Shown here: one piece after another, positions 27,034 through 34,738 of the stretch
Position numbering within the stretch: position 1 is the first letter of the stretch
Layout: each line of letters begins with the position of its first letter
Assembly: GCA_936928855.1 (NCBI GenBank)
Contig: CAKZHZ010000047.1
Span: 1 to 64,000 of the forward strand
Reading direction: 5' to 3'
DNA: 64,000 bases
Source of the DNA: an uncultured Polycyclovorans sp.
GTDB lineage: Bacteria; Pseudomonadota; Gammaproteobacteria; Nevskiales; Nevskiaceae
Program-made: the position numbers and the translations under genes
The notes under the pieces: model-generated
What the model saw: the letters and a program-made list of their open reading frames with translations, nothing else
Database searches by the model: none
Told to the model about the DNA's origin: nothing

Positions 27034-27579
27034 TTACCCGTTACGACCGGCAGGGAGCATGCGCCTGAGCGTGTTGTCCCTTTGCAGGTAGTGATGTGCC
27101 AGCCCGGCAGCGGCATGCAGGCCGATGAGCCAGTAGCCGACAACGCCCGCCGTCTCGTGGATTTCCTCCACCAGCTCGGCAACGGTCGGATCGACCCCCG
27201 TCAAGGGGGGGAGGGTCAGTCCGAAGAAGGGCACGGGCTTCCCTTCGGCACTGAGGATGAGCCATCCCCCGATGGGCATGCCGATCATCAGAGCGTAGAG
27301 GGCGAGATGCATGAGCTGCGCCAGTCCGGCCTGCCAGCGCGGCAGGGCCGGCGATATCGGTGGCGCAGCATGGCGCCATCGGGCCCACAGACGGACGGTG
27401 ACCAGTACCAGCACCAGCATCCCCAACATGAAGTGCCAGGTCTTGATCAGCTCACGGGGTTCGCTGCCGCGGGGAAACAGTTCGCGCAGCTCAATGCAGG
27501 CGTACACCGCCACCAGCAGCACCAGCATGAGCCAGTGCAGGGCGATACTGAGCGAAGCGTACCGGGGTGAAGGGGACAT
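27034..27579 (-). CDS. Cytochrome b561 family membrane protein
   Basis: 181 aa, four membrane helices with heme-ligand histidines in SIALHWLML, KTWHFMLGM, LMHLALYALMIGMP and LIGLHAAAGLAHHYLQRDNTLRRM. Bacterial b561 proteins pass quinol electrons across or out of the inner membrane. It is upstream of apbE on the same strand (62-bp gap) and could be the electron input to the cluster's flavinylated or thiol partner. Confidence 0.92.
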   Translation of the reverse strand: MSPSPRYASLSIALHWLMLVLLVAVYACIELRELFPRGSEPRELIKTWHFMLGMLVLVLVTVRLWARWRHAAPPISPALPRWQAGLAQLMHLALYALMIGMPIGGWLILSAEGKPVPFFGLTLPPLTGVDPTVAELVEEIHETAGVVGYWLIGLHAAAGLAHHYLQRDNTLRRMLPAGRNG

Positions 27580-27609
27580 GGGGCGTCAATGGGTTGGGGC
27601 GCCCTCCGA

Positions 27610-28053
27610 TCATATCGGAGTTGATTTGTCGTCCGGTGGCACGGTGGGATCGTCTGCCGGCCGCAGGCCACGCCTTACCTGAGTGCCGATCAGGCGGTTG
27701 ACTGCCGAGATGCTGTCGTACACAACATCGCTGGTTTCATCATGAACGGTCTGCACCACGCGTGCCGGGGCGCGGGTGGCCTGCAGGCGGGACAGGATGC
27801 CGAACGGGATGCGGGCGATCCCCCGGTGAATGGCGCGGACCGTGGCGTTGGTCTGTTCCACCGCCTGCTCTGCACGTCGCTGCACCTCGGCCAGCCGCTC
27901 CTGTTGCGCGATCCGTATTTCAGCATCGCGGGCGCGCACGGCCAGACGTCGGGCGCTGCGTGCCCAGTGGCGCGCGCGACGATCCAGGGCCCGCAGGGCC
28001 AGCGTCACCGCGATAACGCCTGCCAGCAGCCCAAGGCTAGCGGCCGCGAACAA
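27610..28053 (-). CDS. Hypothetical single-pass membrane protein with coiled coil
   Basis: 147 aa. One N-terminal membrane helix (LGLLAGVIAVTLALRAL), then an Arg/Gln-rich amphipathic stretch (~25-75) likely to form a coiled coil, and a C-terminal segment with VVQTVHDETSDVVYDSISAVNRLIG. I do not recognise a family. Its start overlaps the upstream small membrane protein by 17 bp and its stop is 30 bp before cytochrome b561, so it may belong to the redox operon. Confidence 0.6.
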   Translation of the reverse strand: MFAAASLGLLAGVIAVTLALRALDRRARHWARSARRLAVRARDAEIRIAQQERLAEVQRRAEQAVEQTNATVRAIHRGIARIPFGILSRLQATRAPARVVQTVHDETSDVVYDSISAVNRLIGTQVRRGLRPADDPTVPPDDKSTPI

Positions 28054-28396
28054 GCTGCACCTCGGCTTCCACCCCTTGTTCGGCCAGTTGCTCGCGGACT
28101 CGGCTGGTCGCCTGGCGCATGACCTCCTGACGGACCAGGGAGGGCGCCAGTGAGCCGAATGTGCCGGCCAGCTTCGACTCTCGCATCGCCAACTCGAAAG
28201 GGTTGAGAATTTCGATGGTGATCAGGGACGGACGCTCGGGCGCCAGCAGGGACTCGATGTCCGGGCCCTCGAGCGCCCGTGCGCCTGCCAGGGCCGAGAG
28301 TTCGGCCTCCATGCGTGACATCAGACGTGACAGATGGCGAAGTCGCCATCCCAGGACGGCAACCGCCAGCGCGAGCGCAATCAGCAATGGCCACAT
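28037..28396 (-). CDS. Hypothetical small membrane protein
   Basis: 119 aa from an ATG at 28396 that places a membrane helix (PLLIALALAVAVLGW) at the N terminus; an ATG seven codons earlier is also possible. The rest is cytoplasmic or periplasmic, with PSLITIEILNPFELAMRESKLAG and a charged tail. No family was recognised. The NPFELA segment looks conserved in style. It is translationally coupled to the next membrane protein and is the first gene of the minus-strand run that ends in the two-component system. Confidence 0.6.
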   Translation of the reverse strand: MWPLLIALALAVAVLGWRLRHLSRLMSRMEAELSALAGARALEGPDIESLLAPERPSLITIEILNPFELAMRESKLAGTFGSLAPSLVRQEVMRQATSRVREQLAEQGVEAEVQLVRGR

Positions 28397-28570
28397 GGAT
28401 ATGCCCTCCGACGGCATTCTCGGTATCCTGCACCAGTCCGCGATGACCCTGGCCGCAGGCCCGGATGATCACGGCATTGTCTTACATTTTCTCGTAGATA
28501 CTTCAGGCAAGCTAGCGCGCCTCCGCTCCTTGGGGGGTGCGGGCACGGTTATCACCGATGAATTTTCGAT

Positions 28571-29959
28571 ATGGCTGACTTTTGCACGGGATCCGCCCTG
28601 CGCGGGCCGGTTCGCGCCCTACTGATATCGCTGTCGGTGATGCTGCCGCCGGTAGCCTCGTCCGCTGAGGGTACCGCCGATCTGCTGAGCTATTACGGCG
28701 ATGCGTTGCGGAATCACCCGGAGGCTCGGAGTGCCGATGCCCTGGCGGCCGTCGCCAGCCGCGGCGTCGAGCGTGCCCGCGGAAGGCTGCTGCCGCAGGT
28801 ATCCGCGTTTGCGGAAGGCGCCTATGTCGACGAGTCCATCACCGGCGACTATTTCGGCATCGTCGATGTCAACCGCGATGATGAGTACGAGCGGTACCTC
28901 TATGGCGTCAACCTGAGTCAGGCCGTCCTGCGGCCCGCCCTGTGGGCGGAGCTCGGTCAGGCGGAGGTGCGGGAACAGCAATCGCAACTCGCGCAGAAGG
29001 CCCAACGCGCCAAAATGTTGCTGGATGTCGCCGAAGCCTATTTCGGCGCACTGGCGACGCAGGAGGCGGTGGGGCTGGCCAACGCCCGTCTCAAGGCCGT
29101 TCGCCAGCAGCGTGATCAGGTCGTGAGTCAGGCTGACGCCGGGCTGACCACCGAGGCTGAACGCCAATACGCAGAAGCGGCGGTGAAGTTGGCGATGGCG
29201 CGGCGCACCGAGGTGGAATCCGATGCGCGGGTGGCGACGCGCCGGCTGCATGCCGCCGCCGGGCGTCATGATGCGCGTATTCTGGGCTTGTCCCCCACAT
29301 TCAACGTCATGGTGCCGAACCCGTCTGACGAATACGCCTGGGTCGCCCGGGCGCGCACCGACAATCTGCAGGTGTTGCAACAGGCTCTGGCACTGAGGGC
29401 GGCGGAGTTGGATCAGGTCAAGGCGCGACGCGGACGCTGGCCCACCGTGGATATTGTGGGCACAGCCTACGAAATTGACGCAGGCGGAGGGCTTGCAGGT
29501 GAGCGCGATGAGCGCGAAGCACGTATCGGCGTGCGAGCCGCGCTGCCGCTCTACTCGGGCGGGCAGCTGACTGCCACCATCGAGCAGGCCGACCTGCAGC
29601 TGGAGCGCGCCCAGGGTGCGCTGGAGCAGGCGCAGACGGATGCGATGTTCGCCGCTCGCAAGGCCTATCTGGGCATGATGTCCGCGCAGCAACAGGCGAG
29701 TGCGCTGCAGGATGCAGTGGAAGCGGCTCGGCTGGCGGAGTCCGGTACCCGCGCAGGTTTCGAGGCGGGCACGCGTACCAGTGCAGACGTGTTCAACGCG
29801 CTGGAACAACGTTTCGCCGCCGAAGTGCGCTACCAGTCCCTGCGCTACGAGTTGCTCTTGCACTCGCTGGCCCTGAAGCAGGCGGCCGGCACCCTTGGCG
29901 GTGCCGACGCCGTGCAGCTCAACCGTTTGCTCGCGGGCGCCATCGCCCTGACCCCCTGA
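28571..29959 (+). CDS. TolC-family outer-membrane channel protein
   Basis: 462 aa. Signal peptide ending near ASSAEG, then two repeats of the long-helix/beta-strand pattern of TolC proteins (LSQAVLRPALWAELGQAE..., LPLYSGGQLTATIEQADLQ). It forms a trimeric outer-membrane exit duct for type I secretion or RND pumps. It is the first gene of a five-gene plus-strand operon and is followed 49 bp later by the M50-like/HlyD fusion, its probable adaptor partner. Confidence 0.88.
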   Translation: MADFCTGSALRGPVRALLISLSVMLPPVASSAEGTADLLSYYGDALRNHPEARSADALAAVASRGVERARGRLLPQVSAFAEGAYVDESITGDYFGIVDVNRDDEYERYLYGVNLSQAVLRPALWAELGQAEVREQQSQLAQKAQRAKMLLDVAEAYFGALATQEAVGLANARLKAVRQQRDQVVSQADAGLTTEAERQYAEAAVKLAMARRTEVESDARVATRRLHAAAGRHDARILGLSPTFNVMVPNPSDEYAWVARARTDNLQVLQQALALRAAELDQVKARRGRWPTVDIVGTAYEIDAGGGLAGERDEREARIGVRAALPLYSGGQLTATIEQADLQLERAQGALEQAQTDAMFAARKAYLGMMSAQQQASALQDAVEAARLAESGTRAGFEAGTRTSADVFNALEQRFAAEVRYQSLRYELLLHSLALKQAAGTLGGADAVQLNRLLAGAIALTP

Positions 29960-30008
29960 TGGGGTTCCCGGTGCGCTCGGTCGGTCGGGTTCGTCGGAAT
30001 CGCGCACG

Positions 30009-32330
30009 GTGAGCGAGGTGCTGCCGTATCTGCACCTGCGTGCCACGCTGGTCGAAGGCGAGGGCCTGCGGCGACCCGACGGCGAATTGCTCCCCTTGGA
30101 GCCCGAAGCCCTGCTGGTGGCGCAGTGGCTTGATGGTCATCGGCCGCCCGCAGACCGCTGGGCGCATGCTGCGCAGAACGGCATCGAGGCGTCGCGCAGT
30201 CGCGACATCGAGGCCTGGCTGGGCCAGCACGCGGTTTTGGGGGGCGGGCGTGTCGAGCCCATTCCCGTGCCCCGCAACTCGTTGGCCTGGCCGAATCGGG
30301 ATCGGCGCAGCCGCCCGATGCGGGCAAATCGTGCCTCCACCCTGGTGCCCTCGACGGTGCCCGGTTCGCTGGCGCAGCCGGCGTTGGTGGGGGGGCTCCA
30401 CAAGTTCTATGTCGGCGCCGAGCACGACAGTTCACTGGACCGCCCCTTGCCGGCAGGTCCATTCATCGCGCTGGGGCGGTTCTTCGCCTGGCCCGTCATT
30501 GACCGTCGCTGGGGATGGATGGCGGTCCTGTTGCTGATCTCGCTGCTGGCGGCCGTTTGGGGGCACCGGTTCGCGTGGTGGGATGGTGCTGCCCAACACA
30601 TCAGGACAGGCGGGCTGTGGTGGTCGCTGCCGATGGGGGTGGTGCTGATCAACCTGGTATCCCAGGCCAGTTGTGCCTATGCCGTCGCCCGGCTCAGTGC
30701 CAGCGCGCCGCGGATCGGATTGACCTGGGGGCGGCCGCCGGTTCCGGCGTTCAAGGTGGATAGCCGTGGCATTCCGGAGCTCAGCCGTCGCTCCGTCAGG
30801 TTGCGCATCATCGCGGCGCCGGTGATCGGCAGCCTTGGACTGCTTGGCGTGGTCATGCTGCTGTGGCTGGTGAATCAGCGGGAGGGTGGGGCACTGACCG
30901 AGAGCCTGACCGCCTTGATGACGTTGATCACGGTGTCGGTGCTGATACGCGCCAACCCCTTGGCGCGTTATGACGGGTATGCATTCCTGTCGCATTGGCT
31001 GGGAATGCCCGACCTCAAGCAGCAGTCATTCTTCGCCATCCTCGGCAAAAGCCGACCGTGGCAGCAGCAACTGCGTCCGCTGACGCAGCGGTGGCTCAGG
31101 GCCTACTACGTTGCCACCTTCTTGTTTGGATCTCTGGTGTTGTTGATGATCGGTCGCTACTCGGCGCCTGCACTCATCGAGGCCACCGGGGCTCTGGGTT
31201 TTCTTGCAATCCTCGCGGTGATAGGGGTAGTCATGTTCAAGCAACTGGGGCGGCCACCGATGCCGCGCGACGGACTGGGCTGGGATACGCGCTGGCAACG
31301 GCTGAAGGCCTGGCGGCCGACGCGGCGTCAGGGATTCATCTTTGGCGGCATCCTGCTGCTCTGCCTGTTCCCGTACCGATATGAGCCCAGCGGCGATCTC
31401 GAGGTCCTGCCGCTGGCACGTGCTGATGTGCGCGCGCTGGTTCCCGGCGATATCCGCGAGGTGCTGGTGGCGGAAGGGGACATCGTGGCAGCGGGTCAGC
31501 CACTGGTGAGGATTGCCGATGCCGAGCAACGGGCCAAGGTGGCGGCCAGCGAGGCCAATCTCGCGCAACTGCGCGCCGACCTCACCCTGCTGGAGAAGGG
31601 CGCGCGTGAGGAGGAGATCGAGGTGGCTCGCAGCCGGGTCGCCACCCTGACCAAGCGCAACGAGTTCTCGCGGGGCAGTGCCGACCGCCTGGCACGCGCC
31701 TATCGGCAGGGAGGGGTCAGTGTCGAGGACTTCGATCGTGCCCGGGGTACCGCCGAAGTGGATGCCCAGCTGCTGGCTGAGGCGCAGCGTGCGCTGGAGT
31801 TGCTGACCAGTCCAGCGCGTGACGAGAACATCAAGGCGGTTCAGGCCCAGATCGCCCGCGAAGAGGCGTTGCTGGCGTTTCATCGCGAGCAGTTGGCTCA
31901 GACTGAACTGACGGCTCCGATTGCGGGTCGCGTGGTGTCCAGCGGGCTGCAGTTCGCAGTGGGGCGTTATCTGGACCGCGGTGAAGTGCTGGCCGTGATC
32001 GAGGACGCCGGGCTGCGTCAGGCCGAGATCCAACTGCCGGAATCCGCTGTCGGTGAGGTGGCTGTGGGGCGCCCGGCGACGGCGAAGGTCTGGGCCTATC
32101 CCGGCACCGAATTCGAAGGGGAGGTGACCGCCATTGCGCCTGCCGCCGAAGCGGCCCGCTATGGCAAGGTGGTGCGGGTGCAGATCTCGCTGCGCGATGA
32201 GGAAGACCGGCTCAAGTCCGGCATGACCGGTGTCGGCAAGGCGGCCGGCGAACGTCACATTGCGCTGATCGTGTTTACCCGGGCGCTCTGGCGCTTCCTG
32301 CTGGTCGAAGTCTGGTCGTGGCTGCCCTGA
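30009..32330 (+). CDS. M50-like (protease-dead) membrane protein fused to an HlyD-type adaptor
   Basis: 773 aa, GTG start. Residues ~1-80 resemble the small N-terminal domain of COG1994 proteins. Residues ~165-455 hold about seven membrane helices of M50/SpoIVFB-like type. The site that should read HExxH is VSQAS (about 217-221), so the zinc motif is gone, while the second motif NPLARYDGY (316-324) is kept. Residues ~460-770 are an HlyD/MacA-like adaptor with biotinyl-like halves (GDIREVLVAEGDIVAAGQPLV, TAPIAGRVVSSGL) flanking a coiled coil. No ABC ATPase is nearby. It probably couples the inner membrane to the TolC-like channel; the cargo is unknown. Confidence 0.75.
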   Translation: MSEVLPYLHLRATLVEGEGLRRPDGELLPLEPEALLVAQWLDGHRPPADRWAHAAQNGIEASRSRDIEAWLGQHAVLGGGRVEPIPVPRNSLAWPNRDRRSRPMRANRASTLVPSTVPGSLAQPALVGGLHKFYVGAEHDSSLDRPLPAGPFIALGRFFAWPVIDRRWGWMAVLLLISLLAAVWGHRFAWWDGAAQHIRTGGLWWSLPMGVVLINLVSQASCAYAVARLSASAPRIGLTWGRPPVPAFKVDSRGIPELSRRSVRLRIIAAPVIGSLGLLGVVMLLWLVNQREGGALTESLTALMTLITVSVLIRANPLARYDGYAFLSHWLGMPDLKQQSFFAILGKSRPWQQQLRPLTQRWLRAYYVATFLFGSLVLLMIGRYSAPALIEATGALGFLAILAVIGVVMFKQLGRPPMPRDGLGWDTRWQRLKAWRPTRRQGFIFGGILLLCLFPYRYEPSGDLEVLPLARADVRALVPGDIREVLVAEGDIVAAGQPLVRIADAEQRAKVAASEANLAQLRADLTLLEKGAREEEIEVARSRVATLTKRNEFSRGSADRLARAYRQGGVSVEDFDRARGTAEVDAQLLAEAQRALELLTSPARDENIKAVQAQIAREEALLAFHREQLAQTELTAPIAGRVVSSGLQFAVGRYLDRGEVLAVIEDAGLRQAEIQLPESAVGEVAVGRPATAKVWAYPGTEFEGEVTAIAPAAEAARYGKVVRVQISLRDEEDRLKSGMTGVGKAAGERHIALIVFTRALWRFLLVEVWSWLP

Positions 32331-33805
32331 GACCGGATGCCCTTCAGGGCGTCGGCCTCCAGGAGGCCGACTTCCGCCTGTCCGGCCCCAACGGTTTCGG
32401 TGACGGGCAGAATCACTATGCCCACAGCATGGCGGTCTTCGAGGGGCGGGTGTACGTCGGGACCACCCGCGCCATCATCCCCGCGCACAAATGGAACCAG
32501 TTGCGCCCGGATATCCGGCCGTGGCCGGTCGATAGCCCTGACTTCATTTTCGATATTCCGCGGCAGGCCGAGATCTGGTGTTTTGATCCGGCTGAGGATG
32601 AATGGATTCGTGTCTATCAGGCCCCGATGGTGCGCGCCAATCGCGGCAACATGATGGTGCCGCGGTACATCGGCTATCGCGGTATCGGTGTGTTTCAGGG
32701 GGCGAGCGACCACAAGCCCTGCCTGTACGTCTCGACCTGGGCGCCGCAGCCGGCCGATCCGCCCGATATCCTTCGCAGTGAGGACGGCCGCCACTTTGCG
32801 CCGGCAGCGCGCCCGCCCTTCAGTCCGGCGGTACGCTCGTTCCGGACGCTGCAGGTGTTTCAGGGACGGGTGCACACCACACCCACCAGTTCCTCCCAGG
32901 GGGCCCGAAAGATCTCCGACAGTATCGGCTCGGACTCCACGATCTACGCCACCCGCGACATCCAGACCGCCGATTGGGAGGCTGCGAACGAGGAGGGGTT
33001 TGGCAGCAAGGCCAATGTCACCGTCTTCGAGATGGAGGAGTTCAACGATCATCTCTACGCGGCCACCGTCAACCCGAAGACCGGTTTCGAACTCTGGAAG
33101 ACAGCAGGCGGTGATCTGCCCTACCGCTGGACCAAGGTGCTGTCGCGCGGCGGTGACCGCGGCATTTTCAACGAAGTGGGTGTCTCGCTCTGCGAGTTCC
33201 GCGGCGCGCTCTATGTCGGTACCGGGGTGCTCAATGGCGGCTTCCACCGCGCCACCGGAATCGGCCCGGCGGCGGCGGAGATCATTCGCGTCTGGCCCGA
33301 TGACAGCTGGGAGCTGATTGTCGGAGAGTCCCGCATTACGCGCGAGGGAATGCGGTACCCGTTGTCGGGGCTGGGGCCGGGCTTCGAAAAGCTGTTCAAC
33401 GGGTACGTCTGGCGCATGGCGGAACATGACGGCTGGCTTTATGCCGGAACCTTCAGTTGGGGCCAGAATCTCGCCTACCTGCCATTACATACCTGGCCGC
33501 CCGACGCGGTGGCGCTGCTCGACCTGTGGGGGCGGGACTGGTTGACGACACATCTGGGCGGTGCCGAAGTCTGGCGCAGTGCCGATGGCGAGCACTGGCA
33601 GCCCGTGACCCGCAACGCCTTCGGCAATCGATACAACTGGGGAATCCGCAACTTCGCCTCGACTCCGCATGGCCTGTTCATCGCCACGGCCAATCCTTAT
33701 GGACCGACCATTGCCCAGCAGCAGGCGGGTGGAGACTGGCAGTACATCGACAACCATCGGGGAGGTTGCGAAATCTGGTTGGGCCGGCCGGGAGGCTGGC
33801 GGTGA
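32318..33805 (+). CDS. Hypothetical beta-propeller protein
   Basis: 495 aa, GTG start overlapping the previous gene by 13 bp. Six or more blade-like repeats share a hydrophobic-Y-hydrophobic-G/A-T strand (RVYVGT, CLYVST, HLYAAT, ALYVGT, WLYAGT, LFIAT) and a later EhW strand (FELWKT, AEVWRS, CEIWLG). These suggest a sialidase- or Kelch-like beta-propeller. No signal peptide is visible at this start, so it may stay in the cytoplasm. Coupling by overlap on both sides (GTGA with the sulfotransferase) ties it to export and modification. I do not recognise a specific family. Confidence 0.65.
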   Translation: MAALRPDALQGVGLQEADFRLSGPNGFGDGQNHYAHSMAVFEGRVYVGTTRAIIPAHKWNQLRPDIRPWPVDSPDFIFDIPRQAEIWCFDPAEDEWIRVYQAPMVRANRGNMMVPRYIGYRGIGVFQGASDHKPCLYVSTWAPQPADPPDILRSEDGRHFAPAARPPFSPAVRSFRTLQVFQGRVHTTPTSSSQGARKISDSIGSDSTIYATRDIQTADWEAANEEGFGSKANVTVFEMEEFNDHLYAATVNPKTGFELWKTAGGDLPYRWTKVLSRGGDRGIFNEVGVSLCEFRGALYVGTGVLNGGFHRATGIGPAAAEIIRVWPDDSWELIVGESRITREGMRYPLSGLGPGFEKLFNGYVWRMAEHDGWLYAGTFSWGQNLAYLPLHTWPPDAVALLDLWGRDWLTTHLGGAEVWRSADGEHWQPVTRNAFGNRYNWGIRNFASTPHGLFIATANPYGPTIAQQQAGGDWQYIDNHRGGCEIWLGRPGGWR

Positions 33806-34728
33806 ACGCACCGATCCTGGTGTTTGGCGCGCCATTCTGCGGCAGTTCGCTGCTGGCGCAGATGCTGGGCTCCCACCCTCAGCTTGCGGCCATGCCGGAG
33901 CTTCGGCTGGGTCTGGCGGATCGGGTGGACGAGTTGCTGGAGATTTTCGCCATCAGCCAGGCGCCGATTGCCGACGGGCTGCGTCGAGCCATTGCGGAGT
34001 ACATCACTGGCGGTCAGAACGCCCGTGGTATCGCCGCGGCGGATGCCTGGCTACGCGAACGGTCGGATCGCAGCACGGCCGAAGTGCTGGCTGCACTGGC
34101 CGCGGCGGTGGCACCACGAAGGCTGGTCATTCCGGACAGCGAGAGCGCGCTGCGCCCCCACGAGCTGCTGCGCTGGCAGCAGCTGGCGCCCGAGGGCGAC
34201 CTGGTGCACTGCGTCCGGCATCCGTTGCCGCATGGTCTGGTCTGGTCGCGATGGTTGGCCGCGCAGCTGTTCGTGCCCGCAGACTATCGCGACCATGCTC
34301 GCTCACCGCAACCGGCGGCCATTGAGCCGCAGCTCCCCTGGTTGCGATGCAACCGCAACCTGGATCGCTGGTGGCCGGCAGCGCGACACCGGCGGCTGCG
34401 CATGGAGAGCTTGCAGACCCATCCCGAGGCAACGTTGAGCGCCCTGATCGACGGGCTCGACCTCGGCGCGGTCGGCAGTGATGTGCTTGAGCGGATGCTG
34501 GCGGTACGCGACAGTCCCTTTGCGGGTTTCGGGCCGCTGGAGGCCCCCCGGGGGCTGGAGATGGAGGTGCTGGACCCGGTGCTGGAAGGCATCAGGCTTC
34601 CGCCGCCTCCCTACGTATTGGACGGCGCGGTCCCCTGGCGCGAGGACGGTGCAGGCTTTGATCCCGCCATCCGTGCCCTGGCCGCCGACTATGGCTACGA
34701 TGGCAGCGCCTCGCCACCGCTTCCCTGA
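33802..34728 (+). CDS. Sulfotransferase-like protein
   Basis: 308 aa, GTG start overlapping the previous stop as GTGA. The N-terminal PAPS-binding loop VFGAPFCGSSLLAQMLGSHP has the G..R/C.GSS.L pattern of bacterial sulfotransferases. A downstream VHCVRHPLPHGLVWSRW matches the 3'-phosphate loop, and LRMESLQTHPEATLSALIDGL matches the C-terminal dimerisation and cap segment. It would transfer sulfate from PAPS to an alcohol or amine of a metabolite, glycan or lipid. Being co-translated with a propeller protein, within an export operon and next to a PKS cluster, it may modify the exported product (inference). Confidence 0.75.
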   Translation: MNAPILVFGAPFCGSSLLAQMLGSHPQLAAMPELRLGLADRVDELLEIFAISQAPIADGLRRAIAEYITGGQNARGIAAADAWLRERSDRSTAEVLAALAAAVAPRRLVIPDSESALRPHELLRWQQLAPEGDLVHCVRHPLPHGLVWSRWLAAQLFVPADYRDHARSPQPAAIEPQLPWLRCNRNLDRWWPAARHRRLRMESLQTHPEATLSALIDGLDLGAVGSDVLERMLAVRDSPFAGFGPLEAPRGLEMEVLDPVLEGIRLPPPPYVLDGAVPWREDGAGFDPAIRALAADYGYDGSASPPLP

Positions 34729-34738
34729 TGAAATCCTG

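Noticed and set aside
27604..27620. CTCCGAT/ATCGGAG inverted repeat as a terminator before cytochrome b561
   Set aside because: It overlaps the stop codon of the hypothetical membrane protein and has no U run on the minus strand, so evidence for termination is weak.
28619..30046. A 475-codon minus-strand frame over the TolC-like gene
   Set aside because: The plus strand encodes a full TolC-like protein with a signal peptide; the minus frame has no family features.
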